Below, piece by piece: positions 44,822 through 54,827 of a DNA stretch of 64,000 nucleotides. Every line of letters begins with the position of its first letter. The stretch's first letter is position 1. The notes beneath the pieces were generated by a model. That model was not told where the DNA came from. It saw only the letters and a list, made by a program, of their open reading frames with translations, and ran no database searches. The DNA lies in NCBI GenBank assembly GCA_030654395.1, contig JAURXM010000132.1, forward strand, positions 124,001-188,000, given 5' to 3'. This DNA comes from Aquabacterium sp. (GTDB lineage: Bacteria; Pseudomonadota; Gammaproteobacteria; Burkholderiales; Burkholderiaceae_C). Both the position numbers and the translations under genes were made by a program.

Positions 44822-45469
44822 TCAATTGTCGTTCAGGATTGTGTCGTTGTGGGCTGATGTGGGTGGTGCCACAACGCCCATCGAAATGATGTACTTCAGG
44901 GCCTCGTCAACTGACATGTGTAATTCAGTCACGTCAGCACGGGGCACGATCAGCATGAAGCCCGATGTCGGGTTGGGCGTGGTCGGTACGTACAGTGTGA
45001 GCATGTCGCCGGGCAGGTTTTGCGCCACCTCGCCCGATGGTTTGCCCGTCACGAATGCAATCGTGTAGCTGCCTGCGCGCGGGTATTGCACCAACACCGC
45101 TTGGCGAAACGCCTGGCCGCTGCTTGAAAACAGCGTATCGGACACCTGCTTGACCGAGTTGTAGATGCTCTTGACGATGGGGATGTTGGAAAACAACCGT
45201 GTCGATTGCTTGACCAACCACTGACCGGCAATGTTGGTCACAGCCACGCCCGTCAGCCACAAAGCGGTCGCCACGATGATGACGCTCAGGCCTGGGATTT
45301 CGCGTAGCTGCTGCAAATAGGGCCGCAGGCTCTCAGGCAACACGGTTTGCGCAGCCACCACGAGCCAAGCAAACACGCCGTCCAGCGTGCCGACAACATT
45401 CATCAGCACCCAGATGGTGATCGTCAAAGGTAGCCAGACAAGCAGGCCAGTCAGGATGTATTTCTTCAC
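44822..45469 (-). CDS. DUF502 family membrane protein
   Basis: A 215-residue DUF502 protein with two N-terminal membrane helices ([21 protein letters not shown] and [20 protein letters not shown]), then a soluble domain with [19 protein letters not shown] and the Gly-rich [16 protein letters not shown] segment ([19 protein letters not shown]). The family is widespread and uncharacterised in bacteria. Its place between fmdB and aspS is a conserved betaproteobacterial arrangement. Confidence 0.93.
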   Translation of the reverse strand: MKKYILTGLLVWLPLTITIWVLMNVVGTLDGVFAWLVVAAQTVLPESLRPYLQQLREIPGLSVIIVATALWLTGVAVTNIAGQWLVKQSTRLFSNIPIVKSIYNSVKQVSDTLFSSSGQAFRQAVLVQYPRAGSYTIAFVTGKPSGEVAQNLPGDMLTLYVPTTPNPTSGFMLIVPRADVTELHMSVDEALKYIISMGVVAPPTSAHNDTILNDN

Positions 45470-45522
45470 AAGGGCTCAAAAGTAAGCGGCAAGATGCCGG
45501 GACTGTGGGCTACACAGGGTCG

Positions 45523-45855
45523 TTAATGATTGTGACCGCAAGATGTGCCGCACCCAGTTGCAGATGCGGGCGTTGACGGCGCGGCTGGTGTAGCCGAATC
45601 AGCGGTCGATGCTGGACTGCTGCTCGTGGCCTCAGCAGACGAGGCCACCGCTGGCGCAGCCGTGCCACCTGATCCACCTTTGAAATCGGTGGCATACCAG
45701 CCCGAACCCTTGAGTTGGAAGCCAGCAGCGGTAACCTGCTTCTTGAACGACTCGGCACCGCAAGCGGGGCAGGTTGTCAGGAGCGGGTCTGACATTTTTT
45801 GTAGCACATCCTTGGCGTGACCGCAGGACTCGCAGCGGTAGGCGTAAATCGGCAT
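45523..45855 (-). CDS. FmdB-type zinc ribbon regulatory protein
   Basis: A 110-residue protein. The first 40 residues are the FmdB zinc ribbon (PIYAYRCESCGHAKDVLQ ... CPACG), with two CxxC pairs. The middle is a Ser/Ala/Thr/Pro low-complexity linker, and the end carries extra potential metal ligands, GCGTSCGHNH. FmdB proteins were named for a formamidase operon regulator, but most have no known target. It lies upstream of the DUF502 gene and aspS on the same strand. Confidence 0.92.
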   Translation of the reverse strand: MPIYAYRCESCGHAKDVLQKMSDPLLTTCPACGAESFKKQVTAAGFQLKGSGWYATDFKGGSGGTAAPAVASSAEATSSSPASTADSATPAAPSTPASATGCGTSCGHNH

Positions 45856-45912
45856 GTTGAAAAACCTCGGGTGATCCCGTTAAAACGCCATTTTAGATCC
45901 GGCGTGATGAAA

Positions 45913-47361
45913 TCAGGCCATGTGGGCCTGTCGTGTTCGGTGGTCGGCCATAAATTGGGGCATCAGTGAGCCTGCCATCATGCCCAAGAAGGCTGTCAAT
46001 AGCCCAGCTAACTGAGCTGGGAAGGCCTCACCCCATGCCGTGTTGAATAGGAACAAGGCCCATACGCCGATACCCAAGACGACGGACATCAAAGCACCTT
46101 GCGTTGTGGCGCGCGACCAAAAGAGACCCAAAACAAGTGGCACAAAGGCACCGACCAAGGTGACCTGGTAGGCCGATGACACCATGTCATAGATGGCCGT
46201 GCCGCGCATTTTGATGGCGTACATCAGCACGAGCCCAGTGAAAATGAGGATCGTGATCCGCAGCGCCAGCAGGACTTGCCGGTCGTTCATGCCAGGTTTG
46301 ATGTTTTTGAGGATGTTCTCGACAAAGCTGGTCGACGGCGCCAGCAGCGTGGCCGACGAGGTTGACTTGATGGCTGAGACCAGCGCCCCGAAAAAGAAGA
46401 TTTGGGCGATCAAAGGCATTTTGGTCAGAATCAAGGTGGGCAAGACTTGTTGCGGGTCCGAGACCAGCAAGGCCTTCGTCTCTTCGGGCATGATGATCAG
46501 CGAAGCGGCCACGATGAACATCGGCACGAAGGCAAAAGCCAAATAGCTGACCCCACCGATCATGGTGCCTAGCCGCGCTGTGTCGCTGTCCTTGGCGGCC
46601 ATGACGCGCTGAAATACGTCCTGTTGAGGGATCGAGCCCAGCATCATTGTCAGAGCCGCGGCCACAAAACCGAGCCACCCCTTGGTCGAATGCTCGGGCA
46701 GGATGGTGAACCAGTCGTTGGCCAGGGCCATGTCCAGCACCTTGTCAGGGCCACCGGCTTGGTGGCCGGCCATCACGGCGATCAGCGACAGGCCCACAAC
46801 CAGCACAATCATCTGGATAAAGTCAGTCCAAGCCACGGCCAGCATGCCACCAATGAGCACGTAGATCAGCACCAGTGTGGTGCCGATGAACATGCCCAGT
46901 TCGGGTGAAATCGCCCCGCCTGAGAGCACGTAAAAAACCAAACCTAACGCTGTGATCTGGGCTGCGACCCACCCCAAGTAACTCAAGATGATCGCGATCG
47001 AGCAGAGCACCTCCACACCCTTACCGAAGCGGTGGCGGTAGAAGTCTCCGATCGTCAGCAGGCTCATTTTGTACAGACGGGTGGCGAAAAATGCCCCGAC
47101 CAACACCAAGCACATCGACGCGCCAAAGGGGTCTTCCACCACCGCATTCAAGCCGCCCTGTACGAATTTGGCCGGGATGCCCATGACGGTCTCGGCCCCG
47201 AACCAAGTTGCAAACGTGGTGGTGATCACCATGGCCAAAGGCAGGCTGCGTCCGGCGATCGCAAAGTCAGTCGTGCTCTTGATGCGTGTGCCTGCGTAAA
47301 TGCCAATGCCCATCGTGCCGATGAGGTACAGGATCACAAATGTGAGTAAGGTGGTGTTCAT
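45913..47361 (-). CDS. Sodium:solute symporter family protein
   Basis: A 482-residue transporter of the SSS family with about 13 membrane helices. Family features: AIAGRSLPLAMVITTTFATWFGAETVMG in the first two helices, LIGGMLAVAWTDFIQMIVLVVGL (the SSS signature region) and QQDVFQRVMAAKD. The start at ATG 47361 precedes the first helix; the longer frame adds 29 residues that lie in the ubiB-proximal spacer. The transported solute is unknown. It follows ubiB by eight bases. Confidence 0.9.
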   Translation of the reverse strand: MNTTLLTFVILYLIGTMGIGIYAGTRIKSTTDFAIAGRSLPLAMVITTTFATWFGAETVMGIPAKFVQGGLNAVVEDPFGASMCLVLVGAFFATRLYKMSLLTIGDFYRHRFGKGVEVLCSIAIILSYLGWVAAQITALGLVFYVLSGGAISPELGMFIGTTLVLIYVLIGGMLAVAWTDFIQMIVLVVGLSLIAVMAGHQAGGPDKVLDMALANDWFTILPEHSTKGWLGFVAAALTMMLGSIPQQDVFQRVMAAKDSDTARLGTMIGGVSYLAFAFVPMFIVAASLIIMPEETKALLVSDPQQVLPTLILTKMPLIAQIFFFGALVSAIKSTSSATLLAPSTSFVENILKNIKPGMNDRQVLLALRITILIFTGLVLMYAIKMRGTAIYDMVSSAYQVTLVGAFVPLVLGLFWSRATTQGALMSVVLGIGVWALFLFNTAWGEAFPAQLAGLLTAFLGMMAGSLMPQFMADHRTRQAHMA

Positions 47362-47369
47362 GCTTGAAA

Positions 47370-48935
47370 TTAAAACAGACCAAGACCATGGATTCGCGTT
47401 ATCAGTTCGGCCGCCGCCAGCCCCAATACAAAGCCCAGCGCAATCCACAAAAAGGCCGACAGCGTTCGGTTGGTGCGGCGTTGCTCAAGCAATATGGCTT
47501 GCAGGTCACGGTGCAGGGCGCTACTGTCACCTTGCTGCAAGTTCGCGTGTATCAGTCTGGGTAACTCGGGCAGCAGTTTGGCGTAGCGCGGCGCTTCATG
47601 CTTGAGGCGTTGCAGCAAGCCGCGCAAGCCCACCTGCTCGTGCATCCAGCGCTCTAAAAACGGTTTGGCCGAGCTCCACAAATCCAAGTCAGGGTCGAGT
47701 TCGCGCCCCAGTCCTTCTACGTTGAGCAGTGTTTTTTGCAGCAAAACCAACTGTGGCTGGATCTCGACGTTGAAGCGGCGAGAAATCTGGAACAGCCTGA
47801 GTAAGACCTGCCCCAGCGAGATCTCCTTGATGGGTCGATCAAAGAACGGCTCGCACACCGTTCGCACAGCACCTTCTAGCTCATCTACGCGCGTGGTCGC
47901 GGGCACCCAGCCGCTTTCAATGTGCAGCTCGGCCACGCGTTTATAGTCGCGGTGGAAAAACGCCACGAAATTCTGCGCGAGGTAGTCTTTGTCGACATTG
48001 GTCAGCGTACCAATGATGCCAAAGTCCAATGCGATATAGCGGCCAAAGGTGCGCGGCTCTAAGCTGACCTGAATGTTGCCAGGGTGCATGTCTGCATGGA
48101 AAAAGCCATCACGAAAGACCTGGGTAAAGAAGATGGTGACCCCATCACGCGCCAGTTTTTTGATGTCCACACCGGCTTCGCGCAGGCGCTGCATCTGGCT
48201 GATCGGGACACCCTTCATGCGCTCCATCACCATGACGGTGGGGGTGCAGTAGTCCCAGATCATCTCGGGCACCAGCACCAGGTCCAGCCCATGCATATTG
48301 CGGCGCAACTGGGCCGCATTCGCCGCTTCTCGGACTAAGTCCAATTCGTCATGCAAGTATTTATCGAACTCGGCCACGACCTCGCGGGGCTTCAGCCGCC
48401 TGCCGTCAGCCCACAGACGGTCCACCCACCGGGCCAGCGTGCGCATCAAGGCCAAGTCGTCGTCGATGGCGGCCAGCATGCCCGGCCTGAGCACCTTCAC
48501 GGCGACTTCTCGGCCGTCGTGCAGCACAGCGAAGTGCACTTGCGCGACCGATGCGCTGGCGATAGGGTCGGCGTCAAATTGCTTGAAAATAGCCGCAATG
48601 GGGCGCCCCAATGCTTTCTCAATCAGCTGGATGGACTCGTTGCTGGGGAAGGGGGGGACGCGGTCTTGCAGCCTGGCCAGCTCATCCGCAATATCGGGTG
48701 GGATCAGGTCGCGCCGGGTCGACAGCATTTGCCCGAATTTGATGAAAATGGGCCCCAGACGCTCTAACGCTTCACGCAGGCGTTGGCCACGGGGGGCATC
48801 AAGCCTGCGCCCAAAAGACAGGATGCGGGCCAGCAAACTCCAGCCTGGGCTGCGAAAGCTGTCCAGCACCAAGCCGTCTAGGCCGTAGCGAAGGGCAATC
48901 AGGCCAATATAGACAGGTCGCAGCAGGGCGCGCAT
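47370..48935 (-). CDS. ubiB: Ubiquinone biosynthesis protein UbiB (ABC1/ADCK kinase-like ATPase)
   Basis: A 521-residue UbiB. The family-specific KxGQ segment is [16 protein letters not shown], followed by a kinase-like core with [10 protein letters not shown] (Lys), [12 protein letters not shown] and [10 protein letters not shown] (the catalytic and metal sites). The C-terminus has two hydrophobic helices ([21 protein letters not shown]) that anchor it to the inner membrane. It supports ubiquinone synthesis, probably by moving prenylated intermediates. It follows ubiJ by 14 bases. Confidence 0.96.
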   Translation of the reverse strand: MRALLRPVYIGLIALRYGLDGLVLDSFRSPGWSLLARILSFGRRLDAPRGQRLREALERLGPIFIKFGQMLSTRRDLIPPDIADELARLQDRVPPFPSNESIQLIEKALGRPIAAIFKQFDADPIASASVAQVHFAVLHDGREVAVKVLRPGMLAAIDDDLALMRTLARWVDRLWADGRRLKPREVVAEFDKYLHDELDLVREAANAAQLRRNMHGLDLVLVPEMIWDYCTPTVMVMERMKGVPISQMQRLREAGVDIKKLARDGVTIFFTQVFRDGFFHADMHPGNIQVSLEPRTFGRYIALDFGIIGTLTNVDKDYLAQNFVAFFHRDYKRVAELHIESGWVPATTRVDELEGAVRTVCEPFFDRPIKEISLGQVLLRLFQISRRFNVEIQPQLVLLQKTLLNVEGLGRELDPDLDLWSSAKPFLERWMHEQVGLRGLLQRLKHEAPRYAKLLPELPRLIHANLQQGDSSALHRDLQAILLEQRRTNRTLSAFLWIALGFVLGLAAAELITRIHGLGLF

Positions 48936-48949
48936 CGGTGTGGCGCCTT

Positions 48950-49477
48950 TTAACGCTGGTTTGGGTGGCTGCTGGGTTTGACGCCAGCTTGAGGGCGCCA
49001 GCGCTGCAAACCTTGGCTGATGCTGGCACCAACCGTGCGCAGCAGCTCTGCAGGTGCTGTGCCTAGCACGCGGGCGACGTCATCTTGCACATCCCAGCGC
49101 AGGTTTTTCATCATCCACGCGGCGACTTCAGCCAAAGCCGCATCACCATCGATATTGACCTCTGGGCGTTTGCCGCTGAGTGCCTGTTTGGCCAGGGTCA
49201 AGGGATCAGGTAAATGAACGGTGATCGTTAAGCCGTTTTGCGCGGGCGCTTGTGTGGGCGACGCGTCACAGGCTTCAAAAAGACCGGCTGGCGTGATGAC
49301 AAAACGCCAAGGCGCAGCTGGGATGAAAGACGACACCCATCGGATGTCAATGACCCGACCACGGTGAGCTTGGAGCTTGGCCATGGCCACGGGCTCGCTC
49401 GACACGATGTGATTGAGCAGCAGGGTCAGTCGCGGTAGTGCGAGCTGACCAATCCATGAAAAGGGGTAAGAAGCCAT
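48950..49477 (-). CDS. ubiJ: UbiJ-like SCP2-domain protein
   Basis: A 175-residue SCP2-type protein. Early [22 protein letters not shown] matches the UbiJ pattern of a sterol-carrier-like lipid pocket, then [20 protein letters not shown] and [19 protein letters not shown] ([16 protein letters not shown]). UbiJ helps assemble the ubiquinone synthesis complex and binds its lipid intermediates. Placement directly upstream of ubiB, as in Gammaproteobacteria, supports the call. ATG 49477 is chosen; an extension to 49552 adds 25 residues without similarity. Confidence 0.85.
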   Translation of the reverse strand: MASYPFSWIGQLALPRLTLLLNHIVSSEPVAMAKLQAHRGRVIDIRWVSSFIPAAPWRFVITPAGLFEACDASPTQAPAQNGLTITVHLPDPLTLAKQALSGKRPEVNIDGDAALAEVAAWMMKNLRWDVQDDVARVLGTAPAELLRTVGASISQGLQRWRPQAGVKPSSHPNQR

Positions 49478-49626
49478 AGCCGCGATTGTAGGGGCGTCCC
49501 GACACCCCCGGTTTCCGTGTGGTAGTGGGGTGAATCCGACCTTGGTTGTCATTGTTTTTGGGTCACAATAGTTTCTGGTTTCTCTCGGAGGCCTTTTCTG
49601 CGGCTTGGGGTTGGCCCCTGGTGTAC

Positions 49627-51021
49627 ATGTTCAATAATCGAAATTACAACCGAACGTTTTTCAACGCGCCGCAGTCCGTGGCATCGTTTGTCGCGGCTTT
49701 TTTAGAGCCGTTCATCATCGTGGGCTCTCTTTTAGGCGCACAGGCCTATTTTGATGAGCCCGTGATGCGTGCGTCGATGACTTTGTGTCTGCTGGTATTC
49801 GCTTTGACGTTCCCGGGGCGCAACAGGTTCAACGAGTCTCGCCTTGAGGCTTTGGTTGACATCGTCAGTTCGTGGGTGTCCATGCTGGCGATTTTGTGGT
49901 TGTGCGGCTATGCAACCAACAGCTTGCTGTTTTTTGAATTCAACGTGATGCTGGCTTGGGCGGTGGTCACACCTTTGTGCCAGTGGATAGCAGTACTCAT
50001 TGGCAAAGAGTTGATCACGCACATGGCGTCACAGCCCAATTCGCGCAGGCGGGCCATTGTGGTTGGCGCAGGGCCATTGGGCGGCAAAGTGGCCCGGGCT
50101 TTGCAAAGCAACCCCGATCAAAGTACAGAGTTCATTGGTTATTTTGATGACCGCACAGACAGCCGTGTCTTGAGCGAGGCTGTGAGCATGCGCTTGGGTG
50201 GTTTGCGCGATGTGGCCAACTACGTCTATGCCCATGGCGTGCATGAGGTCTACATCACCCTGCCACTGGGTTCGCAGCCGCGCATCGTGGAGTTGCTCGA
50301 AGCCGTGCAAGGCACCACAGCATCCCTCTTTTTTGTGCCAGATGTTTTTGGTATCAGCATCATCCAAGGGCGTCTTCAGGACATGAATGGCGTGCCGGTG
50401 GTGGGTATCTGTGAAACCCCGTTTACCGGCACCAACGAGTTGGTCAAGCGCGTATCCGACATCATTTTGGCCAGCATCATTTTGGTTCTGATCTCGCCGA
50501 TTTTGATTGGCGCGGCCATCGGTGTGAAGCTGAGCTCACCTGGGCCTGCGATTTTCAAACAGCGCCGCAATGGTTTGGATGGCGAAGAAATCATTGTTTA
50601 TAAATTTCGGTCCATGCGCGCAGAAGACGATGGGGCTGTGGTCAAGCAAGCGACCAAAAGCGATGCGCGCATTACCCCATTTGGCGCCATCCTTCGCAAA
50701 ACGTCCTTGGATGAGTTGCCTCAGTTCATCAACGTGTTGCAAGGGCGCATGAGCATCGTGGGGCCTCGGCCACACGCCGTGGCACACAACGAAGAATACC
50801 GCCGCTTAATCAAGGCTTATATGGTTCGCCATAAAGTGCGGCCAGGCATCACCGGGTGGGCTCAAGTCAATGGCTTGCGAGGCGAGACTGAAACCATAGA
50901 GAAAATGCAAGCGCGTGTTGAATACGACTTGGAATACCTGCGTAATTGGTCGCTGGGTTTGGATTTGCAAATCATCATCCGCACCGTTAAGGTGATTTTC
51001 TCAGATAGCAACGCATATTGA
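49627..51021 (+). CDS. Undecaprenyl-phosphate glucose phosphotransferase (WcaJ-like)
   Basis: A 464-residue polyisoprenyl-phosphate hexose-1-phosphate transferase, which starts exopolysaccharide repeat units on the lipid carrier. The N-terminal half has four membrane helices, then a CoA-binding-like nucleotide fold (AIVVGAGPLGGKVARAL). The C-terminal catalytic domain begins after a fifth helix (RVSDIILASIILVLISPIL) with PAIFKQRRNGLDG, KFRSMR and RKTSLDELPQFINVLQGRMSIVGPRPHA, and ends in PGITGWAQVNGLRGET. ATG 49627 sits just before the first helix; the frame runs 81 bases further upstream but without clear signal. It heads the EPS locus. Confidence 0.92.
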   Translation: MFNNRNYNRTFFNAPQSVASFVAAFLEPFIIVGSLLGAQAYFDEPVMRASMTLCLLVFALTFPGRNRFNESRLEALVDIVSSWVSMLAILWLCGYATNSLLFFEFNVMLAWAVVTPLCQWIAVLIGKELITHMASQPNSRRRAIVVGAGPLGGKVARALQSNPDQSTEFIGYFDDRTDSRVLSEAVSMRLGGLRDVANYVYAHGVHEVYITLPLGSQPRIVELLEAVQGTTASLFFVPDVFGISIIQGRLQDMNGVPVVGICETPFTGTNELVKRVSDIILASIILVLISPILIGAAIGVKLSSPGPAIFKQRRNGLDGEEIIVYKFRSMRAEDDGAVVKQATKSDARITPFGAILRKTSLDELPQFINVLQGRMSIVGPRPHAVAHNEEYRRLIKAYMVRHKVRPGITGWAQVNGLRGETETIEKMQARVEYDLEYLRNWSLGLDLQIIIRTVKVIFSDSNAY

Positions 51022-51038
51022 TAACAGATGAGGTGCCT

Positions 51039-52271
51039 GTGAGCCATATTGCCATTTCCCTTCGGGCCATTGCGGTGGCCGCTTTTGCCTGTCTTGCTAG
51101 CAACTTGGCGCAAGCCGGCGAAGACAATACGCCTTTTAGCTTGACACTGGCGCATGATATTGCCCGGGATAGTAACTTCTCTAAAACCACGGTTGCCCAG
51201 GGTGAAACCGTCAATACATCGAGTGCGAAAGTGGGCTTTGATAAAGGTTATGGGCGTCAAACCTATAATTTGGGTGCAAAGTTGACGACGGCCCGCCATG
51301 CGCATAATACCCAGCTTGATAACAACGGGAAAATGCTGAATGCGGCCTTTGGTTCGGGTTTGCTGTCAAATTGGAATGTGCGTCTCACGGGTATCTATGA
51401 TGAAAATCTGAATCAGATTCAAAATAACGATTTGGGTGGCCGACTTGATAAGAATATCCGAAAGTATCAGGATACTGGCTTTTCAGTGCAGTATGGCAAT
51501 GGTGGTACGTGGGCGATGATTGGTTCGCTGGATACCAATAAAACAAGGTATTCTATTCAGCCTGAAAATAATGCGGATCAAGATTCTCGTGGTTTTAAAG
51601 CGGTTTATTACAGTTCGGATGCCTTGAACTTTGGTTTGGGGTCTCGGTTGGTGTCAACGAAGTACATCGGTCGCGCCGACTTGGTTCAGACGGACAAAAA
51701 CATCGACATGTCGGTTGATTGGCGTGTGACTGGGTTGACTGATTTGAGTGCGGTACTGACCCGTCGTTCGTCGAGTTATAATAATGAAAATTACACGCCC
51801 TCAAAAGGGTTTGGTGGTGAGTTGGCTTGGCGCTATACGCCATCTGGGTTGTTAAATTATGGTTTAACAGTTAATCGCACCACCGGTTCGGATAGGCAGA
51901 AGACCGGTTTTAATTATGAAGGAGCTGATGTTTTAAATTTGGCTGATACGGTCAGTACGAGTGTGGCGTTGTCTACGCAGTTGAGATTGACTTCTAAGAT
52001 TTATTTGAGTGCTGTATATTCTGTTGTTAATTATACGCAAGATAATAACTACACAGGCTTGGATAAGAATTTGACTAGTGATAGTAAAGGGCGTAGATTG
52101 GCCCTTGATGGTACTTATGAAATCATGCGATCTCTGCGCACTGGGTGTGGCTATGCGCTATATGATCAAACCCTGCAAGAGGGGCGTAATTTGTTCAATC
52201 AAATTTACGTGATTCGACCCAAATACAGCGGCCGTTCCGTAAGTTGCAACGTCAACTTCACCATTGATTGA
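51039..52271 (+). CDS. EpsL-like outer-membrane beta-barrel protein
   Basis: A 410-residue exported protein. The GTG start has GAGG at 51030-51033 and begins a signal peptide ending at LAQA-GED. The mature part is a run of alternating strands with aromatic ends and Asn/Asp turns (YNLGAKLTTARHAHN, NWNVRLTGIYDENLN, ALNFGLGSRLV and so on), closing in SVSCNVNFTID, as in outer-membrane barrels. Position after a WcaJ-type transferase and before galE matches EpsL of methylotroph EPS operons (TIGR03014); this is inference. The gene is clearly A+T-richer than its neighbours (by my count 46 G+C in 120 bases at 51901-52020), suggesting separate origin. A TTG at 51018 is another possible start. Confidence 0.75.
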   Translation: MSHIAISLRAIAVAAFACLASNLAQAGEDNTPFSLTLAHDIARDSNFSKTTVAQGETVNTSSAKVGFDKGYGRQTYNLGAKLTTARHAHNTQLDNNGKMLNAAFGSGLLSNWNVRLTGIYDENLNQIQNNDLGGRLDKNIRKYQDTGFSVQYGNGGTWAMIGSLDTNKTRYSIQPENNADQDSRGFKAVYYSSDALNFGLGSRLVSTKYIGRADLVQTDKNIDMSVDWRVTGLTDLSAVLTRRSSSYNNENYTPSKGFGGELAWRYTPSGLLNYGLTVNRTTGSDRQKTGFNYEGADVLNLADTVSTSVALSTQLRLTSKIYLSAVYSVVNYTQDNNYTGLDKNLTSDSKGRRLALDGTYEIMRSLRTGCGYALYDQTLQEGRNLFNQIYVIRPKYSGRSVSCNVNFTID

Positions 52272-53308
52272 ACCCAGTGGCTTGCATCTTGTTAACCGGC
52301 GCGACCGGCTATATCGCTTCACACACCTGGCTGTCCCTGCAAACTGCAGGGTTCGATGTGGTGGGTATCGATAGTTTGGTCAACAGCTCCATCCGTGTTT
52401 TGGATCGCTTGGAGACCATTGGTGGGCGCAAACCGGTATTCATTCAAGGTGATGTGCGGGATCAGTCAGCTCTAGACCGTTGCTTTGAAGTCGCCCAAGC
52501 CCAATTCGGTGGCATCAAAGCGGTGGTTCATTTTGCGGCTTTGAAAGCGGTGGGTGAGTCCATCGAGCGCCCCTTAGATTATTTTGAAAACAACTTGGGC
52601 GGCTTGCTGGCGGTTTGTCAGGCCATGCAGCGCCATGGTGTATTTGACTTGGTGTTCAGTTCATCCGCCACGGTGTACGGTGACCCTGAAACTTTACCGA
52701 TCACCGAAGATGCGCCTTTGCGCGTGACCAACCCCTACGGCCAAACCAAGTTGCTGGGTGAAGAGATGTTGCGCGAACTGGGGCGCTGCGATGCACGCTG
52801 GCATACCGCCTACCTGCGTTATTTCAACCCGGTTGGCGCACACCAAAGTGGTTTGATCGGTGAAGACCCACGCGGCGTGCCCAATAACCTTATGCCCTAT
52901 GTGGCACAGGTGGCAGTGGGCAAGCGTGCGCACTTGAATGTGTTCGGTAATGATTACGACACCCCTGATGGCACGGGCGTACGCGATTACATCCATGTCT
53001 GTGATCTGGCTGAGGGCCACGTCGCGGCGCTGCGTTATCTGTTTGATAAGCAGCAGTCCTTGACGGTGAACTTGGGCACAGGGCAAGGTTACAGCGTGCT
53101 TGATTTGGCGCGGGCCTACGGCAAGGCCTCTGGACGGGACATTCCGGTGGTGTTTGCACCGCGCCGACCAGGTGATGTGGCCGCTTGTTACGCGGACCCA
53201 GGTCATGCTTTGAGGGCAATGGGCTGGAAGGCCTTGCGTAGCTTGGATCAAATGTGTGTGGACTCTTGGCGTTGGCAGTCCACCAATCCGAATGGTTTTG
53301 AGGGCTGA
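52268..53308 (+). CDS. galE: UDP-glucose 4-epimerase
   Basis: A 346-residue SDR-type sugar nucleotide epimerase interconverting UDP-glucose and UDP-galactose. The NAD fold is LLTGATGYIASHTWLSL (GxxGYI), followed by VVHFAALKAVGES, FSSSATVYGDP and the Tyr-Lys pair in NPYGQTKLLGEEML. The GalE-specific LRYFNPVGAHQSGLIGEDP and GTGVRDYIHVCDLAEGHVAAL are present. It begins with TTG in a TTGA overlap with the preceding stop. The usual GGAGYIGSHT reads GATGYIASHT here, a mild variation. It would supply UDP-galactose for the EPS. Confidence 0.93.
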   Translation: MNPVACILLTGATGYIASHTWLSLQTAGFDVVGIDSLVNSSIRVLDRLETIGGRKPVFIQGDVRDQSALDRCFEVAQAQFGGIKAVVHFAALKAVGESIERPLDYFENNLGGLLAVCQAMQRHGVFDLVFSSSATVYGDPETLPITEDAPLRVTNPYGQTKLLGEEMLRELGRCDARWHTAYLRYFNPVGAHQSGLIGEDPRGVPNNLMPYVAQVAVGKRAHLNVFGNDYDTPDGTGVRDYIHVCDLAEGHVAALRYLFDKQQSLTVNLGTGQGYSVLDLARAYGKASGRDIPVVFAPRRPGDVAACYADPGHALRAMGWKALRSLDQMCVDSWRWQSTNPNGFEG

Positions 53309-53357
53309 TGTGGTGTATCCCCATCATTTTTGCCTGAATTTTGCTATGGTTTGACCT

Positions 53358-54812
53358 ATGAAACATACCCTGCTCCCCGTGATCATGGCTGGTGGCTCCG
53401 GCACCCGCTTGTGGCCTTTGTCCCGCGCCTTGTACCCCAAGCAGTTTTTGGTGCTGCAGGGCAATCAAAGTCTGTTTCAGCAAGCCCACTTGCGCCTGCA
53501 GGCCTTGGGTGCTGACGATATTGAGGTGTCTAACCCTTGCGTGGTCGGCAACGAAGAGCACCGCTTCTTGGTGCTCGACCAGCTGCGTGAACTCAAAGGC
53601 GAGCCATCCTCTTTGATGCTGGAGCCGATCGGTCGCAATACTGCACCAGCCGTGACGCTGGCCGCTTTGCAAGCCACGGCCAATGGCGATGACCCTATTT
53701 TGGTTGTCACCCCAGCTGATCAAACCGTGACCGACGAGGCCGCTTACACACTTGCTTTGCAAAAAGCCGTTCGTGCTGCTGCCAACGGTGACATCGTCAT
53801 TCTGGGCATCACGGCTGATCGCCCTGAAACAGGTTTTGGCTACATTCGCACCGGCTCAGCGGATGCGCAAGGCGTGCGCAGCGTCAGCGCTTTTGTTGAA
53901 AAGCCCGATGTGGATACCGCCAAGGCTTACGTGGCGGATGGCTCGTACTTCTGGAATGGCGGCATGTTCGTCATGAAGGCATCACGCTGGTTGGCGGCGC
54001 TGGCGCATTTCCGTCCGGACATCGCCAAAGCGACCAGCGATTCGTTCGCCGTGCGCAGCACCGATGCCCAGTTTGTGCGCCCCGGCAAGGCTGAGTTTGC
54101 ATTGGTGCCTTCTGAGTCCGTGGACTATGCCGTGCTGGAGCAGGTGCCAGCCAAGCCAGATTGTGGTTTTGTTGTGCGCATGGTGCCGCTGGATGCAGGG
54201 TGGTCTGATTTGGGTGCGTGGGATGCCGTTTGGCAGATCAGTGCCCAAGATGAAAATGGCAATGCCGCACAGGGCGACGCCTTGTTCCAGAGCAGCACCA
54301 ACACCTTGGTGCATTCCACAAGCCGTTTGGTGGCCGCTGTGGGCTTGGAAAACATCGTCGTGGTCGAAACGCCTGACGCGGTTTTGGTGGCCGACCGCAA
54401 CAGCAGCCAAGACGTGAAGAAGATCGTCTCCAAATTGGCCAGCATGGGCCGCACTGAGGGCACTTTGCACCGCCGTGTGCATCGCCCGTGGGGCTGGTAT
54501 GACTCGATCGATTCGGGCCCGCGCTTCCAAGTTAAGCGCATCTTGGTGAACCCCAAGGCCTCACTGAGCTTGCAGATGCACCATCACCGTGCCGAGCATT
54601 GGATCGTGGTCAGCGGCACAGCCGAGGTCACCAATGGCGACAAGGTGCTGCTGCTGTCTGAGAACCAGTCCACCTACATCCCATTGGGCACCGTGCACCG
54701 TTTGGTTAATCCGGGCACGATTCCCTTGGAGATCATTGAGGTGCAGTCAGGCAGTTACTTGGGCGAGGATGACATCGTTCGCTTCCAGGATAACTACGGC
54801 CGCTCTGCTTGA
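53358..54812 (+). CDS. manC: Mannose-1-phosphate guanylyltransferase/mannose-6-phosphate isomerase
   Basis: A 484-residue bifunctional ManC/CpsB/XanB-type enzyme that makes GDP-mannose. The guanylyltransferase motif is VIMAGGSGTRLWPLSR at the start, with FVEKPDVDTAK downstream. The C-terminal cupin isomerase domain has HRPWGWYDSIDSG, MHHHRAEHWIVVSGTAEVTNG and YIPLGTVHRL (metal ligands). It is 49 bases after galE. The spacer contains a TGCTATGGT extended -10-like element (53340-53348), so it may have its own promoter. It completes the sugar nucleotide part of the EPS locus. Confidence 0.95.
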   Translation: MKHTLLPVIMAGGSGTRLWPLSRALYPKQFLVLQGNQSLFQQAHLRLQALGADDIEVSNPCVVGNEEHRFLVLDQLRELKGEPSSLMLEPIGRNTAPAVTLAALQATANGDDPILVVTPADQTVTDEAAYTLALQKAVRAAANGDIVILGITADRPETGFGYIRTGSADAQGVRSVSAFVEKPDVDTAKAYVADGSYFWNGGMFVMKASRWLAALAHFRPDIAKATSDSFAVRSTDAQFVRPGKAEFALVPSESVDYAVLEQVPAKPDCGFVVRMVPLDAGWSDLGAWDAVWQISAQDENGNAAQGDALFQSSTNTLVHSTSRLVAAVGLENIVVVETPDAVLVADRNSSQDVKKIVSKLASMGRTEGTLHRRVHRPWGWYDSIDSGPRFQVKRILVNPKASLSLQMHHHRAEHWIVVSGTAEVTNGDKVLLLSENQSTYIPLGTVHRLVNPGTIPLEIIEVQSGSYLGEDDIVRFQDNYGRSA

Positions 54813-54827
54813 CTGTGTGCGCGCTGA

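Noticed and set aside
52890..53762. 290-residue minus-strand frame crossing the galE-manC junction
   Set aside because: Composition of an antisense shadow (Pro/Arg/His-rich, low complexity) over two solid genes.
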